Under the pieces are notes generated by a model. It did not search any database, was not told the origin of the DNA, and saw nothing but the letters and a program-made list of their open reading frames with translations. A stretch of 16,461 bases of DNA, taken from a bacterium. Lineage in GTDB: Archaea > Nanobdellota > Nanobdellia > Pacearchaeales > GW2011-AR1. The stretch lies in assembly GCA_030588935.1 (NCBI GenBank), contig JAUUWR010000011.1, positions 1 through 16,461 of the forward strand, written 5' to 3'. The position numbers were made by a program, and so were the translations under genes. Numbering within the stretch: position 1 is the first letter of the stretch; each line of letters opens with the position of its first letter. Below, one piece after another: positions 6,621-13,074 of the stretch.

Positions 6621-7133
6621 AATAATAAAATGCCAAGACCAAGAAGATGTAGAAGGATATTCTTTGATCCAGAAGTAACTTATTTTAAACCAACAGGGAT
6701 TCCTTTAAGACACTTAGAAGATTCTATATTAACAAAAGAAGAATTAGAAGCAATTAGATTAATTGATTTAGAAAACATCTCTCAAAGCAAAGCTGGAAAA
6801 CAAATGAAAATTAGTCAGCCAACTCTTTCACGTTTATTGACTTCTGCAAGAAAAAAAATAGCAGATGCTTTAATTAATGCTAAAGCAATTAAAATTCAAG
6901 GAGGTAATTATAAAATGGTTCAACCAACAGGAAGGGGGCTTGGTTTAGGAAGAGGACGAGGACTTGGAGCAGGCAGAGCTGCCGGTGGCAGAGGAAGAAT
7001 GGGCGGAATTGCAGCAGGCCCAGGAGGAGATTGCGTCTGCCCAAAATGTGGAGCAAAAGCATCACACCAAATAGGTGTTCCTTGCTACAACCAAAAATGT
7101 CCTAAATGCGGAAGCCCTATGACAAGAGGATAA
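6609..7133 (+). CDS. DUF134/UPF0251-type HTH regulator with Gly/Arg linker and zinc ribbon
   Basis: A 174-residue protein. Residues 8-104 (MPRPRRCRRI...) are a DUF134/UPF0251 DNA-binding domain with a sigma-70-region-4-like HTH (EELEAIRLIDLENISQSKAGKQMKISQPTLSRLL, ~44-77). Residues 105-140 are Gly/Arg-rich, like the preceding DUF5320-type protein. Residues 142-167 form a Cys cluster (CVCPKCGAK...CPKCGSP; Cys 142, 144, 147, 159, 164, 167) likely to bind zinc or a metal cluster. Family members normally begin at MPRPRR, so the ATG at 6630 is a plausible true start; I kept 6609 as the longest frame. It probably senses metal or redox state and regulates this gene set; this is inferred. Confidence 0.88.
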   Translation: MAITNNKMPRPRRCRRIFFDPEVTYFKPTGIPLRHLEDSILTKEELEAIRLIDLENISQSKAGKQMKISQPTLSRLLTSARKKIADALINAKAIKIQGGNYKMVQPTGRGLGLGRGRGLGAGRAAGGRGRMGGIAAGPGGDCVCPKCGAKASHQIGVPCYNQKCPKCGSPMTRG

Positions 7134-7135
7134 AA

Positions 7136-7145
7136 GTTTAAATAA
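7136..7145 (+). promoter_or_regulatory. Possible TATA box upstream of NifX-like gene
   Basis: GTTTAAATAA directly follows the DUF134 stop. A transcript from here would start near 7165 and carry the 7163-7205 hairpin in its leader. A second TATA-like box (ATATAAAA, 7190-7197) would instead give a leaderless NifX-like mRNA. Confidence 0.4.
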
Positions 7146-7162
7146 ATTGAAAGGAAGTTGAG

Positions 7163-7205
7163 TACTTTGAGTTAGATAAATAAAAATAATATAAAACTCA
7201 AAGTA
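7163..7205 (+). promoter_or_regulatory. 11-bp perfect inverted repeat before NifX-like gene
   Basis: TACTTTGAGTT (7163-7173) and AACTCAAAGTA (7195-7205) are exact reverse complements separated by 21 AT-rich bases that contain a TATA-like box. It may be an RNA hairpin in the leader, or two operator half-sites around the promoter. Confidence 0.6.
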
Positions 7206-7216
7206 GAAGAACAAAA

Positions 7217-7588
7217 ATGAAAATAGCAATAAGCTCGACAGGAAAAACTTTAGAAAGTGAAATAGATGCAAGATTTGGCAGATGTTCTTATTTTTTAATT
7301 ATAGAAATTGAAAATAAAGAAATAAAAAATGTAAAAGCAATTGAAAATACAGCAAAAGCACAAATGGGTGGGGCTGGAATTACAGCAGGTGAAATTGTTG
7401 CAAATGAAAAAGTTGATGCAATTATTACTTCAAATTTAGGTCCAAGAGCTTTTTCAGTGTTTAAGCAATTTGGAATTAAAGTTTATTCTGGACAAGGAAA
7501 AATCAAAGATGTTGTGCAGGATTTCATAGACGATAAATTAACAGAAATGAATGAAGCAACTGGCCCACAACATGCAGGTTTAAGATAA
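7217..7588 (+). CDS. NifX/NifB C-terminal-like Fe-Mo-cofactor-binding family protein
   Basis: A 123-residue protein of the Nitro_FeMo-Co (dinitrogenase Fe-Mo cofactor-binding) family. Visible hallmarks are MKIAISSTGKTLESEIDARFGR at the N-terminus, the ENTAKAQMGGAGITAGEIVA segment with its G-G-A-G-I turn, and IITSNLGPRAFSVFKQFGIKVY. Length is typical of stand-alone members. In nitrogen fixers such domains carry NifB-co or FeMo-co; in organisms without nitrogenase they probably bind other iron-sulfur or metal clusters. No nif structural gene is in this window. It stands just upstream of a MinD-like ferredoxin-ATPase, a common pairing, which supports a cluster-carrier role. Confidence 0.88.
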   Translation: MKIAISSTGKTLESEIDARFGRCSYFLIIEIENKEIKNVKAIENTAKAQMGGAGITAGEIVANEKVDAIITSNLGPRAFSVFKQFGIKVYSGQGKIKDVVQDFIDDKLTEMNEATGPQHAGLR

Positions 7589-7603
7589 ATAATTAAAACA
7601 AAA

Positions 7604-8473
7604 ATGAAAATAGCAGTCACAGGTGGAAAAGGCGGAACTGGAAAATCTACTGTAGCAACATCCCTGGCTGTAGAATTTGCAAGAAAAAAGAAAACAATGT
7701 TAGTTGATGCTGATGCAGAATGCCCAAACGATTATCTTTTGATTTCTATAAAATTAAAAAAATATTCATTAGTTTTACAGCCAATTCCAAAATTTGACTT
7801 TAGCAAATGTAACAAGTGTGGAAAATGTGCTCCTATTTGCAAACAAAATGCAATAGTTTTTGTGAAAGATAAATTTCCTGCTTTTGTAAAAGATGTATGC
7901 ATCGGTTGTAAGGCTTGCATTGTTGCTTGTCCAAATAATGCAATTTCTGAAACTACAAAAAAAATAGGAACAATTTATACTGGAAAAAATTATAATGTTG
8001 ACTTAGTTTCATCAGAACTTAAATTAGGAGAATTAGCTTCAGGTGAAGTTGTTTCTGAGGTAAGAAAAAAAGCAGAAGAAATCAGCCAAAAATTAAAATC
8101 TGAAATTATAATAATAGATTCTGCTGCTGGAATTGGATGTCCTGTTATAGCTTCTTTAGTAGGAACAGATTATATAGTGGCTGTAACAGAACCAACCCCT
8201 TCTGCATTACATGATTTAAAGAGAGTTCTATATTTAGCACAACACTTTAATATTAAACATGGAATTGTAATAAATAAATTTGATTTAGCAAAAAACTTTT
8301 GTTTAAAAATAGAGTCATTTGCTAAGAAAAATAAAATCCCAATAATTGGAAGGATCACTTATAAAAAAGATTTTGTTGATTCAACAATAAAAATGAAACC
8401 TGTTGTTGAAATAAACCCTGAATATAAAGGGATATTTCAAGAGATAATTAAAAAAATGAAATTCTGCAACTAG
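7604..8473 (+). CDS. MinD/NBP35-like P-loop ATPase with inserted 2x[4Fe-4S] ferredoxin domain
   Basis: A 289-residue protein. A deviant Walker A (GGKGGTGKST, residues 7-16, two lysines) marks the MinD/ParA/Mrp class. An inserted dicluster ferredoxin segment has Cys 69-72-75-79 and 99-102-105-109 (CNKCGKCAPIC and CIGCKACIVACP). The segment IIIIDSAAGIGCPVIASL after residue ~160 is the switch II region, and VAVTEPTPSALHDLKR follows as in this class. The protein is the usual length for archaeal 'MinD superfamily ATPase with inserted ferredoxin domain' proteins. It lies 15 nt after the NifX-like gene and is probably co-transcribed. Likely role: ATP-dependent iron-sulfur cluster or cofactor assembly/electron transfer in the cytoplasm; the client is unknown. 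Many such genes come in pairs, but only one is seen here. Confidence 0.92.
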   Translation: MKIAVTGGKGGTGKSTVATSLAVEFARKKKTMLVDADAECPNDYLLISIKLKKYSLVLQPIPKFDFSKCNKCGKCAPICKQNAIVFVKDKFPAFVKDVCIGCKACIVACPNNAISETTKKIGTIYTGKNYNVDLVSSELKLGELASGEVVSEVRKKAEEISQKLKSEIIIIDSAAGIGCPVIASLVGTDYIVAVTEPTPSALHDLKRVLYLAQHFNIKHGIVINKFDLAKNFCLKIESFAKKNKIPIIGRITYKKDFVDSTIKMKPVVEINPEYKGIFQEIIKKMKFCN

Positions 8474-8485
8474 TTTCAAACAAAC

Positions 8486-8493
8486 CTTTAAAA
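8486..8493 (+). promoter_or_regulatory. TATA box for thioredoxin-like gene
   Basis: CTTTAAAA lies ~26 bp before the ATG at 8516, so the mRNA is probably leaderless and separate from the MinD-like gene. Confidence 0.55.
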
Positions 8494-8515
8494 ACTAAAA
8501 AATACCTTCAATAAT

Positions 8516-8860
8516 ATGAACAAAAAAACAATTTCAATATTTATTATGCTAATAGTTATAATAGTGGGAATTATCCTTTCAATAAATTACATTAGAGCAA
8601 ACAACAGCCAAGATGAAAAAACAATGCAATGCATTGCAGAAAACTCAAAAATCCTTGTCTCAAAAACTTGCAGTGCATGCGCATATCAAAAAGAAATTTT
8701 AAAAGATTATATTGATTATTTTGAAATTATAGACTGTACAACTAACATAGAAGAATGCAGAAAATATAAAATAACAGGATTTCCTACCTGGATTATAAAC
8801 GAAAAAAAATACCCCGGAGCTAAAAGCATAGAAAAATTAAAAGAGCTAACTGGATGTTGA
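8516..8860 (+). CDS. Membrane-anchored thioredoxin-like protein (CSAC)
   Basis: A 114-residue protein. Residues 6-26 form one TM helix or signal anchor (ISIFIMLIVIIVGIILSINYI), placing the rest outside the cytoplasm. The domain shows a CxxC active site (TCSACAYQKEIL, Cys52 and Cys55) after a beta strand (KILVSK), an acidic strand (FEIIDC), and the cis-proline segment KITGFPTWII (Pro90). It is a short thioredoxin fold like the glutaredoxin/thioredoxin domains fused to archaeal VKOR proteins. Extra Cys are at 39, 74, 81 and 114. The CcdA/DsbD-like gene lies downstream, so this is likely the exported thiol-disulfide partner that receives or donates electrons through that membrane protein. The pairing is inferred. 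Confidence 0.85.
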   Translation: MNKKTISIFIMLIVIIVGIILSINYIRANNSQDEKTMQCIAENSKILVSKTCSACAYQKEILKDYIDYFEIIDCTTNIEECRKYKITGFPTWIINEKKYPGAKSIEKLKELTGC

Positions 8861-8885
8861 TAAAAATTTAATAACTTATATTATC

Positions 8886-8898
8886 AAAATTTAAAATA
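8886..8898 (+). promoter_or_regulatory. TATA-like box of intergenic element A
   Basis: AAAATTTAAAATA lies ~28 bp upstream of the conserved GTTTGAGAGATGA sequence, placing a predicted transcription start at its first bases. Confidence 0.4.
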
Positions 8899-8920
8899 TC
8901 ACTAATCTATAAAATATAAT

Positions 8921-9018
8921 GTTTGAGAGATGAGATTGAGTAAGTTTAAAGAATAGATGATTAAGAGCAAGAAAGGAAGTTATAAGCTCTAAATGAACCC
9001 CATCTAATCATCCAATCT
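8921..9018 (+). ncRNA. Element A: candidate structured small RNA
   Basis: Begins with GTTTGAGAGATGA, identical to 15232-15244. Nested complementary arms can form one long interrupted hairpin: AGATTG (8933-8938) with CAATCT (9013-9018), GATGATTA (8956-8963) with TAATCATC (9005-9012), and AGAGC (8964-8968) with GCTCT (8986-8990). It has its own TATA-like box upstream and no ORF. It does not show convincing box C/D or H/ACA motifs. It lies between the thioredoxin-like and CcdA-like genes. Confidence 0.4.
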
Positions 9019-9077
9019 AAGATTCCAATATAAAATAATATAAATTTGCAAGATTCCAGTTAAAATAATAAATAAAA
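9019..9077 (+). promoter_or_regulatory. Promoter module of CcdA-like gene with 31-bp tandem repeat
   Basis: AAGATTCCA occurs at 9019 and again at 9050, each followed by an AAAATAAT tract. The TATA box ATATAAAT (9039-9046) would start transcription ~10 nt before ATG 9078. The blocks 9032-9048 and 9050-9060 recur exactly before S6e. Confidence 0.5.
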
Positions 9078-9776
9078 ATGGTAACTCTAATAGAAATAAT
9101 CTCTCTTGCAGCAGTAGACGCAATCAATCCTTGCGCATTAGCAGTTATGACAATAGTATTAATGGCATTATTATTAAAAAACCCGGAAAAAAGAAAAAAT
9201 GTTCTCTTGGGCGGGTTTTGCTTTACACTTGCAGTTTTTATTTTATATTTCCTTTATGGATTAATAATGATTCAGTTTTTTTCTCACATAATTCCAGAAA
9301 CAGGATTATTTTCCCACTATGTTTTTAAAGGATTTGGAATATTTGCAATAATTCTCGGTATCCTCAATTTAAAAGATTTTTTTGTCTATAAACCAGGAGG
9401 ATTTACTACAGAAATGCCAATGAAAATGAGACCAAGAGTTAAACAAATAATTAAAAAAATAACCTCTCCAAAAGGAGCTTTTGTAATTGGATTAGTAGTC
9501 ACATTATTTCTATTGCCCTGCACAATAGGTCCATACATTATTGCCTCAGGAAAACTCTCTGTATTAAATTTCTTTAAAACAATCCCTTGGCTTTTAATTT
9601 ATAACACAATATTTATTTTCCCAATGATTGCAATAACATTAATCATTTATTTTGGCTTAACAACAGTAGACAAAGTAAGCGGATGGAAAGAAAAGAACAT
9701 AAAATATCTTCATCTTGTTGAAGGATTAATTTTAACTACTTTAGGAATTTTAATGTTTACGGGGATTTTGAGTTAA
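9078..9776 (+). CDS. CcdA/DsbD-like transmembrane thiol-disulfide transporter
   Basis: A 232-residue protein with six predicted TM helices (~4-32, 43-66, 80-98, 135-157, 166-192, 210-231). The paired cysteines of the CcdA/DsbD family lie in the first and fourth helices: DAINPCALAVM (Cys19) and LFLLPCTIGPYI (Cys148), each next to proline as in family members. The protein moves reducing equivalents across the membrane from cytoplasmic thioredoxin to an exported thioredoxin-like protein, probably the CSAC protein encoded just upstream. The loop around 103-132 is basic and likely cytoplasmic. No cytochrome c genes are in the window, so the client may be secreted Cys-containing proteins instead. 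That is inference. Confidence 0.88.
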   Translation: MVTLIEIISLAAVDAINPCALAVMTIVLMALLLKNPEKRKNVLLGGFCFTLAVFILYFLYGLIMIQFFSHIIPETGLFSHYVFKGFGIFAIILGILNLKDFFVYKPGGFTTEMPMKMRPRVKQIIKKITSPKGAFVIGLVVTLFLLPCTIGPYIIASGKLSVLNFFKTIPWLLIYNTIFIFPMIAITLIIYFGLTTVDKVSGWKEKNIKYLHLVEGLILTTLGILMFTGILS

Positions 9777-9846
9777 TTATAAAAATCCTAAACTTCTTTA
9801 TAACAATAATCTTTTTAAATTAACTGTGATTATAATTTATAATAAA

Positions 9847-10149
9847 ATGGTAGAAGATAATACATGGTATGTAGCAATTACTGAATTTAGCAGACGTTAT
9901 TATAGTCTCGTTGCTGCTGGAAGCAAATCTTATCTGGATTTTGCTGAAGAACATTTTAATAAAGCTGGGGGATCAAAAATTATTGCAGAACAATTTAATA
10001 TTTCTCCTGAGGCTATTGATAAAATTACTGGTTTTGATGAATCTGGCAGACCAACAAAGGAAATTCCCTTAAAAAATTTAGTAGATAAACTTAATAACGG
10101 AGAAGAGTTAGATGTGCAGAAAGAGCTTTCAAAACTGTGCGCAGCATAA
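9847..10149 (+). CDS. Small soluble protein of unknown function
   Basis: A 100-residue protein starting MVEDNTWYVAITEFSRRYYSL. An in-frame ATG at 9826 would add seven residues, but the TATA box (TTTTTAAAT, 9812-9820) lies ~30 bp before 9847 and too close to 9826, so 9847 is preferred and the mRNA is probably leaderless. The protein looks mainly helical, acidic to neutral, with no signal peptide or membrane segment. A GFDESGRPTKEIPLKNLVDKL segment near residues 61-82 may be a turn-helix. Only one Cys, near the C-terminus (KLCAA). I do not recognise the family. It ends 33 bp before the convergent dph2 fragment, and that gap holds only AT-rich sequence. Confidence 0.65.
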   Translation: MVEDNTWYVAITEFSRRYYSLVAAGSKSYLDFAEEHFNKAGGSKIIAEQFNISPEAIDKITGFDESGRPTKEIPLKNLVDKLNNGEELDVQKELSKLCAA

Positions 10150-10182
10150 ACCTTAAAAACCCCAAATTAAATTCACAAAACC

Positions 10183-10476
10183 TTAAATAATCTTCTTATC
10201 TTTAAAATCCCAAGCACTATGCCCAAACTGCACAATCAAATCAACACCAACACCAATAGGAACATCACAACCCCCAAAACAATCTCCTAACCAAATAAAA
10301 CACTCGCAATTAGCTTTCTTCTCAATCTCCTCAGCAATCACAGTAGAATAAGGCTTCATTCCTTCTGGAAACTGAAGCAAAACCTTACGAGCCCTCTGCT
10401 TCTTTATATTTCCAACTATTTTATCTATTTCAAGCTCATAAATCTCATTTATCTCTGAAATTGTCTTATTTTCCAT
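10183..10476 (-). pseudogene. Truncated Dph2 (diphthamide synthase) N-terminal fragment
   Basis: A 97-residue frame whose whole length matches the N-terminal domain of archaeal Dph2/DPH1-DPH2, an iron-sulfur enzyme that starts diphthamide synthesis on EF-2. Visible are RKVLLQFPEGMKPY, GDCFGGCDVP (Cys70 at the position of the first cluster cysteine) and DLIVQFGHS. Full-length archaeal enzymes are ~320-350 residues with three cluster cysteines in three domains; here the frame ends at KDKKII and the other two domains are absent. I checked the other two frames past the stop and saw no continuing homology. It is either a decaying gene or a retained single-domain protein. A promoter and intact frame suggest it may still be expressed. 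Confidence 0.75.
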
Positions 10477-10497
10477 ATAACCCCTATTACAATAACA

Positions 10498-10505
10498 TTT
10501 TTATA
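10498..10505. promoter_or_regulatory. Shared divergent TATA box
   Basis: TTTTTATA on plus, TATAAAAA on minus. Its centre is 25.5 bp from the minus-strand ATG of the Dph2 fragment (10476) and 25.5 bp from the plus-strand ATG at 10527. One TBP site may serve two leaderless genes. A GGGG run (10481-10484, CCCC on plus) just before ATG 10476 may act as a weak ribosome-binding site. Confidence 0.5.
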
Positions 10506-10526
10506 CCTAACTATTTAGAAAAAATT

Positions 10527-10913
10527 ATGAACAAGAAAAATATAATAGCTAAATTACAAGAAACTTTAGAAAGAACAGGTTATATTTCAGATGTTGAAAT
10601 TTTTCAAGGAGAATTTCATGAAGACTCTAGATTAGATAAAAATGCATATGTTAGTTATATTATAAATGTTATAGATGAAAACAAAGACACTAAACTACAT
10701 GAATTAGAAAAACAAATCAGAAAGGGATTTTATGACAATCATTATCCTGATTGTGACATTAATACTGGTATAGAAGAGATTTCTGAAACACAAGAAAAAC
10801 ACACAATAAATGTTTTTCTTAATGGACAAAATAAAGAAGATAAAGCAAAAAGAATAGGAAAAATGGCTATTCATTTAAGAAAAGTAATCGAAGAATATCA
10901 TTTTAAGGGATAA
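10527..10913 (+). CDS. Unknown 128-residue acidic protein
   Basis: Starts MNKKNIIAKLQETLERTGY. A longer frame from 10461 exists, but it overlaps the divergent gene and precedes the TATA box, so ATG 10527 (~25 bp after the TATA box) is preferred. The protein alternates helices and strands: an amphipathic helix (1-18), strands around DVEIFQGEF and AYVSYIINVID, a helix (KLHELEKQIRKGF), a strand (HTINVFL) and a C-terminal basic helix (KRIGKMAIHLRKVIEEYHF). This alpha/beta pattern suggests a small globular cytoplasmic domain. No motif that I can name and no catalytic signature. It ends 16 bp before the convergent 94-residue gene. Confidence 0.65.
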   Translation: MNKKNIIAKLQETLERTGYISDVEIFQGEFHEDSRLDKNAYVSYIINVIDENKDTKLHELEKQIRKGFYDNHYPDCDINTGIEEISETQEKHTINVFLNGQNKEDKAKRIGKMAIHLRKVIEEYHFKG

Positions 10914-10929
10914 TTATAATAAAATGGAT

Positions 10930-11214
10930 TTAATCTGTTTTTCTGCTATCAAAAGTTTCTTTTATCTCTGCTAATTGATTATGCATATCTATAAGAACTT
11001 CAAGATCCTTAATTTGAGATTCATCTAAACCAAAAGGGTTTCTACCAAGCCTAATTTGCTGGCCAATAGGTAGAATCTGATGATAATAAAGAATATGGCT
11101 TAAGACTTCTCCGAAATTATCACATTCATGAGAATCATCAGGAGGACTCATAGGCATAGCTTGAATTCTATATCCATTCCCTTTTGATACGTCTAAAGTA
11201 ATAGGATCATACAT
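10930..11214 (-). CDS. Unknown 94-residue protein
   Basis: Starts MYDPITLDVSKGNGYRIQAM, with a TATA box (TTTAAATA on minus, 11234-11241) ~24 bp upstream, fitting a leaderless mRNA. It has an acidic N-terminal half with one Cys (ECDNFGEVLSHILYYHQ), a segment IGQQIRLGRNPFGLDESQIKDLEVLI, and a C-terminal helix (DMHNQLAEIKETF). No signal peptide, membrane helix or known motif. It is transcribed divergently from infB; the two promoters lie 11230-11284. Function unknown. Confidence 0.6.
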   Translation of the reverse strand: MYDPITLDVSKGNGYRIQAMPMSPPDDSHECDNFGEVLSHILYYHQILPIGQQIRLGRNPFGLDESQIKDLEVLIDMHNQLAEIKETFDSRKTD

Positions 11215-11233
11215 CTATATTAAATTGAATTAG

Positions 11234-11284
11234 TATTTAAAAATAATATTGTAATCAAAAACAACCATCCCAAAACCTTTAAAA
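11234..11284. promoter_or_regulatory. Divergent promoters between unknown gene and infB
   Basis: Minus-strand TTTAAATA (11234-11241) lies ~24 bp from ATG 11214, and plus-strand CTTTAAAA (11277-11284) ~26 bp from ATG 11307. Both predict leaderless transcripts. Confidence 0.55.
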
Positions 11285-11306
11285 CCCAATATAACCTGCT
11301 TAAATT

Positions 11307-13040
11307 ATGACAATCAGACAACCAATCATAACAGTAGCAGGTCATGTTGACCACGGAAAAACAACTATACTGGACAGTATAAGAAAAACAGGAGTTCAGG
11401 AAACAGAAGCAGGAGGCATCACACAAAAAATATCTTTCACAAAAGTTCCAATTGAAAACATTAAAAAAACATGCAGACAAATAGAAAAACAAAAAATAAA
11501 ATTGGATATCCCAGGATTCTTATTTATAGACACCCCAGGACACGCAGCATTCTCAAACCTAAGAAAAAGAGGAGGAAGCTTAGCAGACCTTGCTATTCTT
11601 GTAATAGATATAAACGAAGGAATAATGCCTCAAACAGCAGAAGTCATTGAAATCCTCAAAATAAACAAAACCCCTTTTATTGTTGCGCTAAACAAGATAG
11701 ATAATATTTCTGGGTGGAGAAAACAATCAGAAAACCTGCAAGAAAATATTGAAGCACAATCAACCAACACAAAACAGCAATTCCAGGAAAAACTATTAAC
11801 AATAATAGGAAGCCTGCACCACCATGGATTTAATGCAAAACCATTTTATGAAATAACAAACTTTGCATCTCAACTAGCATTAGTTCCCTGTTCAGGAAAA
11901 ACACGCGAAGGAATCAGTGAACTAATAATAACTTTGTGCGGAATAAGCCAAAAATTCTTAAAACAAACACTCAAACTCGGAAAACAAGCAAAAGGAGTTA
12001 TCTTAGAAATTAAAAAACAAAAAACAATGCAATATATTGAAGCTATTTTGTATGACGGAACTCTTTCAGCAAAAGATGAAATTGCAATCGCGAGTTTTGA
12101 CGAGCCCATTATAACTAAAATCAGGGTTTTAGAAGAAATCCTGCCAATCTCTAACAAATTCAAACCAATTCAAAAAACAAATGCTGCTAATGGAATAAGA
12201 ATGCAGTTAATCGACTCAAAACAAATCCTCCCAGGAATGCCTTTCACAATTTACAAAAACAATCTAAAACAAATCAAACAAGAATTTGCAAAAGAAATAG
12301 GTGAAAAAATAAAAACCGAAGAAAAAGGAATAATCATTAAAGCAGATTCTTTGGGCTCTCTCGAAGCTTTAATAACAATGTTAAAACAAAATAAAATCCA
12401 AATAATAAAAGCTGGAATTGGAAAAATTAATAAAAAAGATGTAATATCAGCCCAGACTAATTTAAAACAAGACCCAATAAACGCAGTAATTCTTGGTTTT
12501 AATACAGATATTGATGAAGAAGTTAAAGAACTTGGCACTTCTAAAATAAAAATCATAACAGAGGAAGTTATTTACAAATTAATTGAGAACCTCATTGAAT
12601 TCCAGAAACAAAAACAAAATGAAATCAAAAGAGAAAAAATCATGGGTTTAGCAACAATCTGCAAATTAAAAATCCTTCCTCAATATGTTTTCAGAAATAG
12701 CCACCCAGCAATCTTCGGCATATTAATCGAAGCAGGAAAATTAAAACCAAAAACTCAATTAATTGATTCTAATGGGAAATCAATTGCAAAAGTCAAAGCA
12801 ATTCAAGATAAAAACCAGACAATTGAGCAAGCAGAACAAGGAATGGAAATTGCAATCTCTCTTCCAGGAATAACTTTTGACAGGCAATTAACAGACACAA
12901 CCCACCTATATTCAGATATTTCAGAACATCAATATAGAGAATTCAAAAAAAACAAAGAACTTTTAACACAAGATGAAATCCAAACTCTTCAGAAGATAGC
13001 TGAGATTAAAAGAAAAGAGAAGGTTACTTGGGGTGTATAG
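11307..13040 (+). CDS. infB: Translation initiation factor aIF5B (IF-2 homologue)
   Basis: A 577-residue GTPase that promotes ribosomal subunit joining and initiator tRNA positioning. GTPase motifs: G1 AGHVDHGKTT (11-20), switch I AGGITQKI (35-42), G3 DTPGHAAF (75-82), G4 NKID (129-132) and G5 CSGKTREGI (~196). Domain II follows around residues 225-330. Domain III around 340-430 includes IIIKADSLGSLEALI, a typical aIF5B sequence. Domain IV follows, with VFRNSHPAIFGILIEAGKLK. The C-terminal domain is present to about the normal archaeal length, and no intein is seen. The start at MTIRQPIITVAGHVDHGK fits archaeal orthologues, and a TATA box ~26 bp upstream supports it. S6e and aIF2-gamma follow within 4.5 kb, a common archaeal neighbourhood, here interrupted by three unrelated genes. 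Confidence 0.97.
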   Translation: MTIRQPIITVAGHVDHGKTTILDSIRKTGVQETEAGGITQKISFTKVPIENIKKTCRQIEKQKIKLDIPGFLFIDTPGHAAFSNLRKRGGSLADLAILVIDINEGIMPQTAEVIEILKINKTPFIVALNKIDNISGWRKQSENLQENIEAQSTNTKQQFQEKLLTIIGSLHHHGFNAKPFYEITNFASQLALVPCSGKTREGISELIITLCGISQKFLKQTLKLGKQAKGVILEIKKQKTMQYIEAILYDGTLSAKDEIAIASFDEPIITKIRVLEEILPISNKFKPIQKTNAANGIRMQLIDSKQILPGMPFTIYKNNLKQIKQEFAKEIGEKIKTEEKGIIIKADSLGSLEALITMLKQNKIQIIKAGIGKINKKDVISAQTNLKQDPINAVILGFNTDIDEEVKELGTSKIKIITEEVIYKLIENLIEFQKQKQNEIKREKIMGLATICKLKILPQYVFRNSHPAIFGILIEAGKLKPKTQLIDSNGKSIAKVKAIQDKNQTIEQAEQGMEIAISLPGITFDRQLTDTTHLYSDISEHQYREFKKNKELLTQDEIQTLQKIAEIKRKEKVTWGV

Positions 13041-13043
13041 AAA

Positions 13044-13053
13044 TATTTATAAA
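13044..13053 (+). promoter_or_regulatory. TATA box for NYN gene transcript
   Basis: ATTTATAAAC predicts transcription start near 13074, exactly at the 5' edge of the pseudoknot-like leader. A second possible TATA (CTTATAAT, 13063-13070) would start inside it. Confidence 0.45.
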
Positions 13054-13074
13054 CTAAAATATCTTATAATTAAT

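Noticed and set aside
8921..9060. Element A as a box C/D guide RNA
   Set aside because: The ATGAGAT and ATGATTA strings match the C-box consensus only partly and no CTGA D-box is present.
11220..11492. Minus-strand ORF of 90 Cys/Phe-rich residues overlapping infB
   Set aside because: It is a shadow of the AT-rich infB start and of the divergent promoter region.
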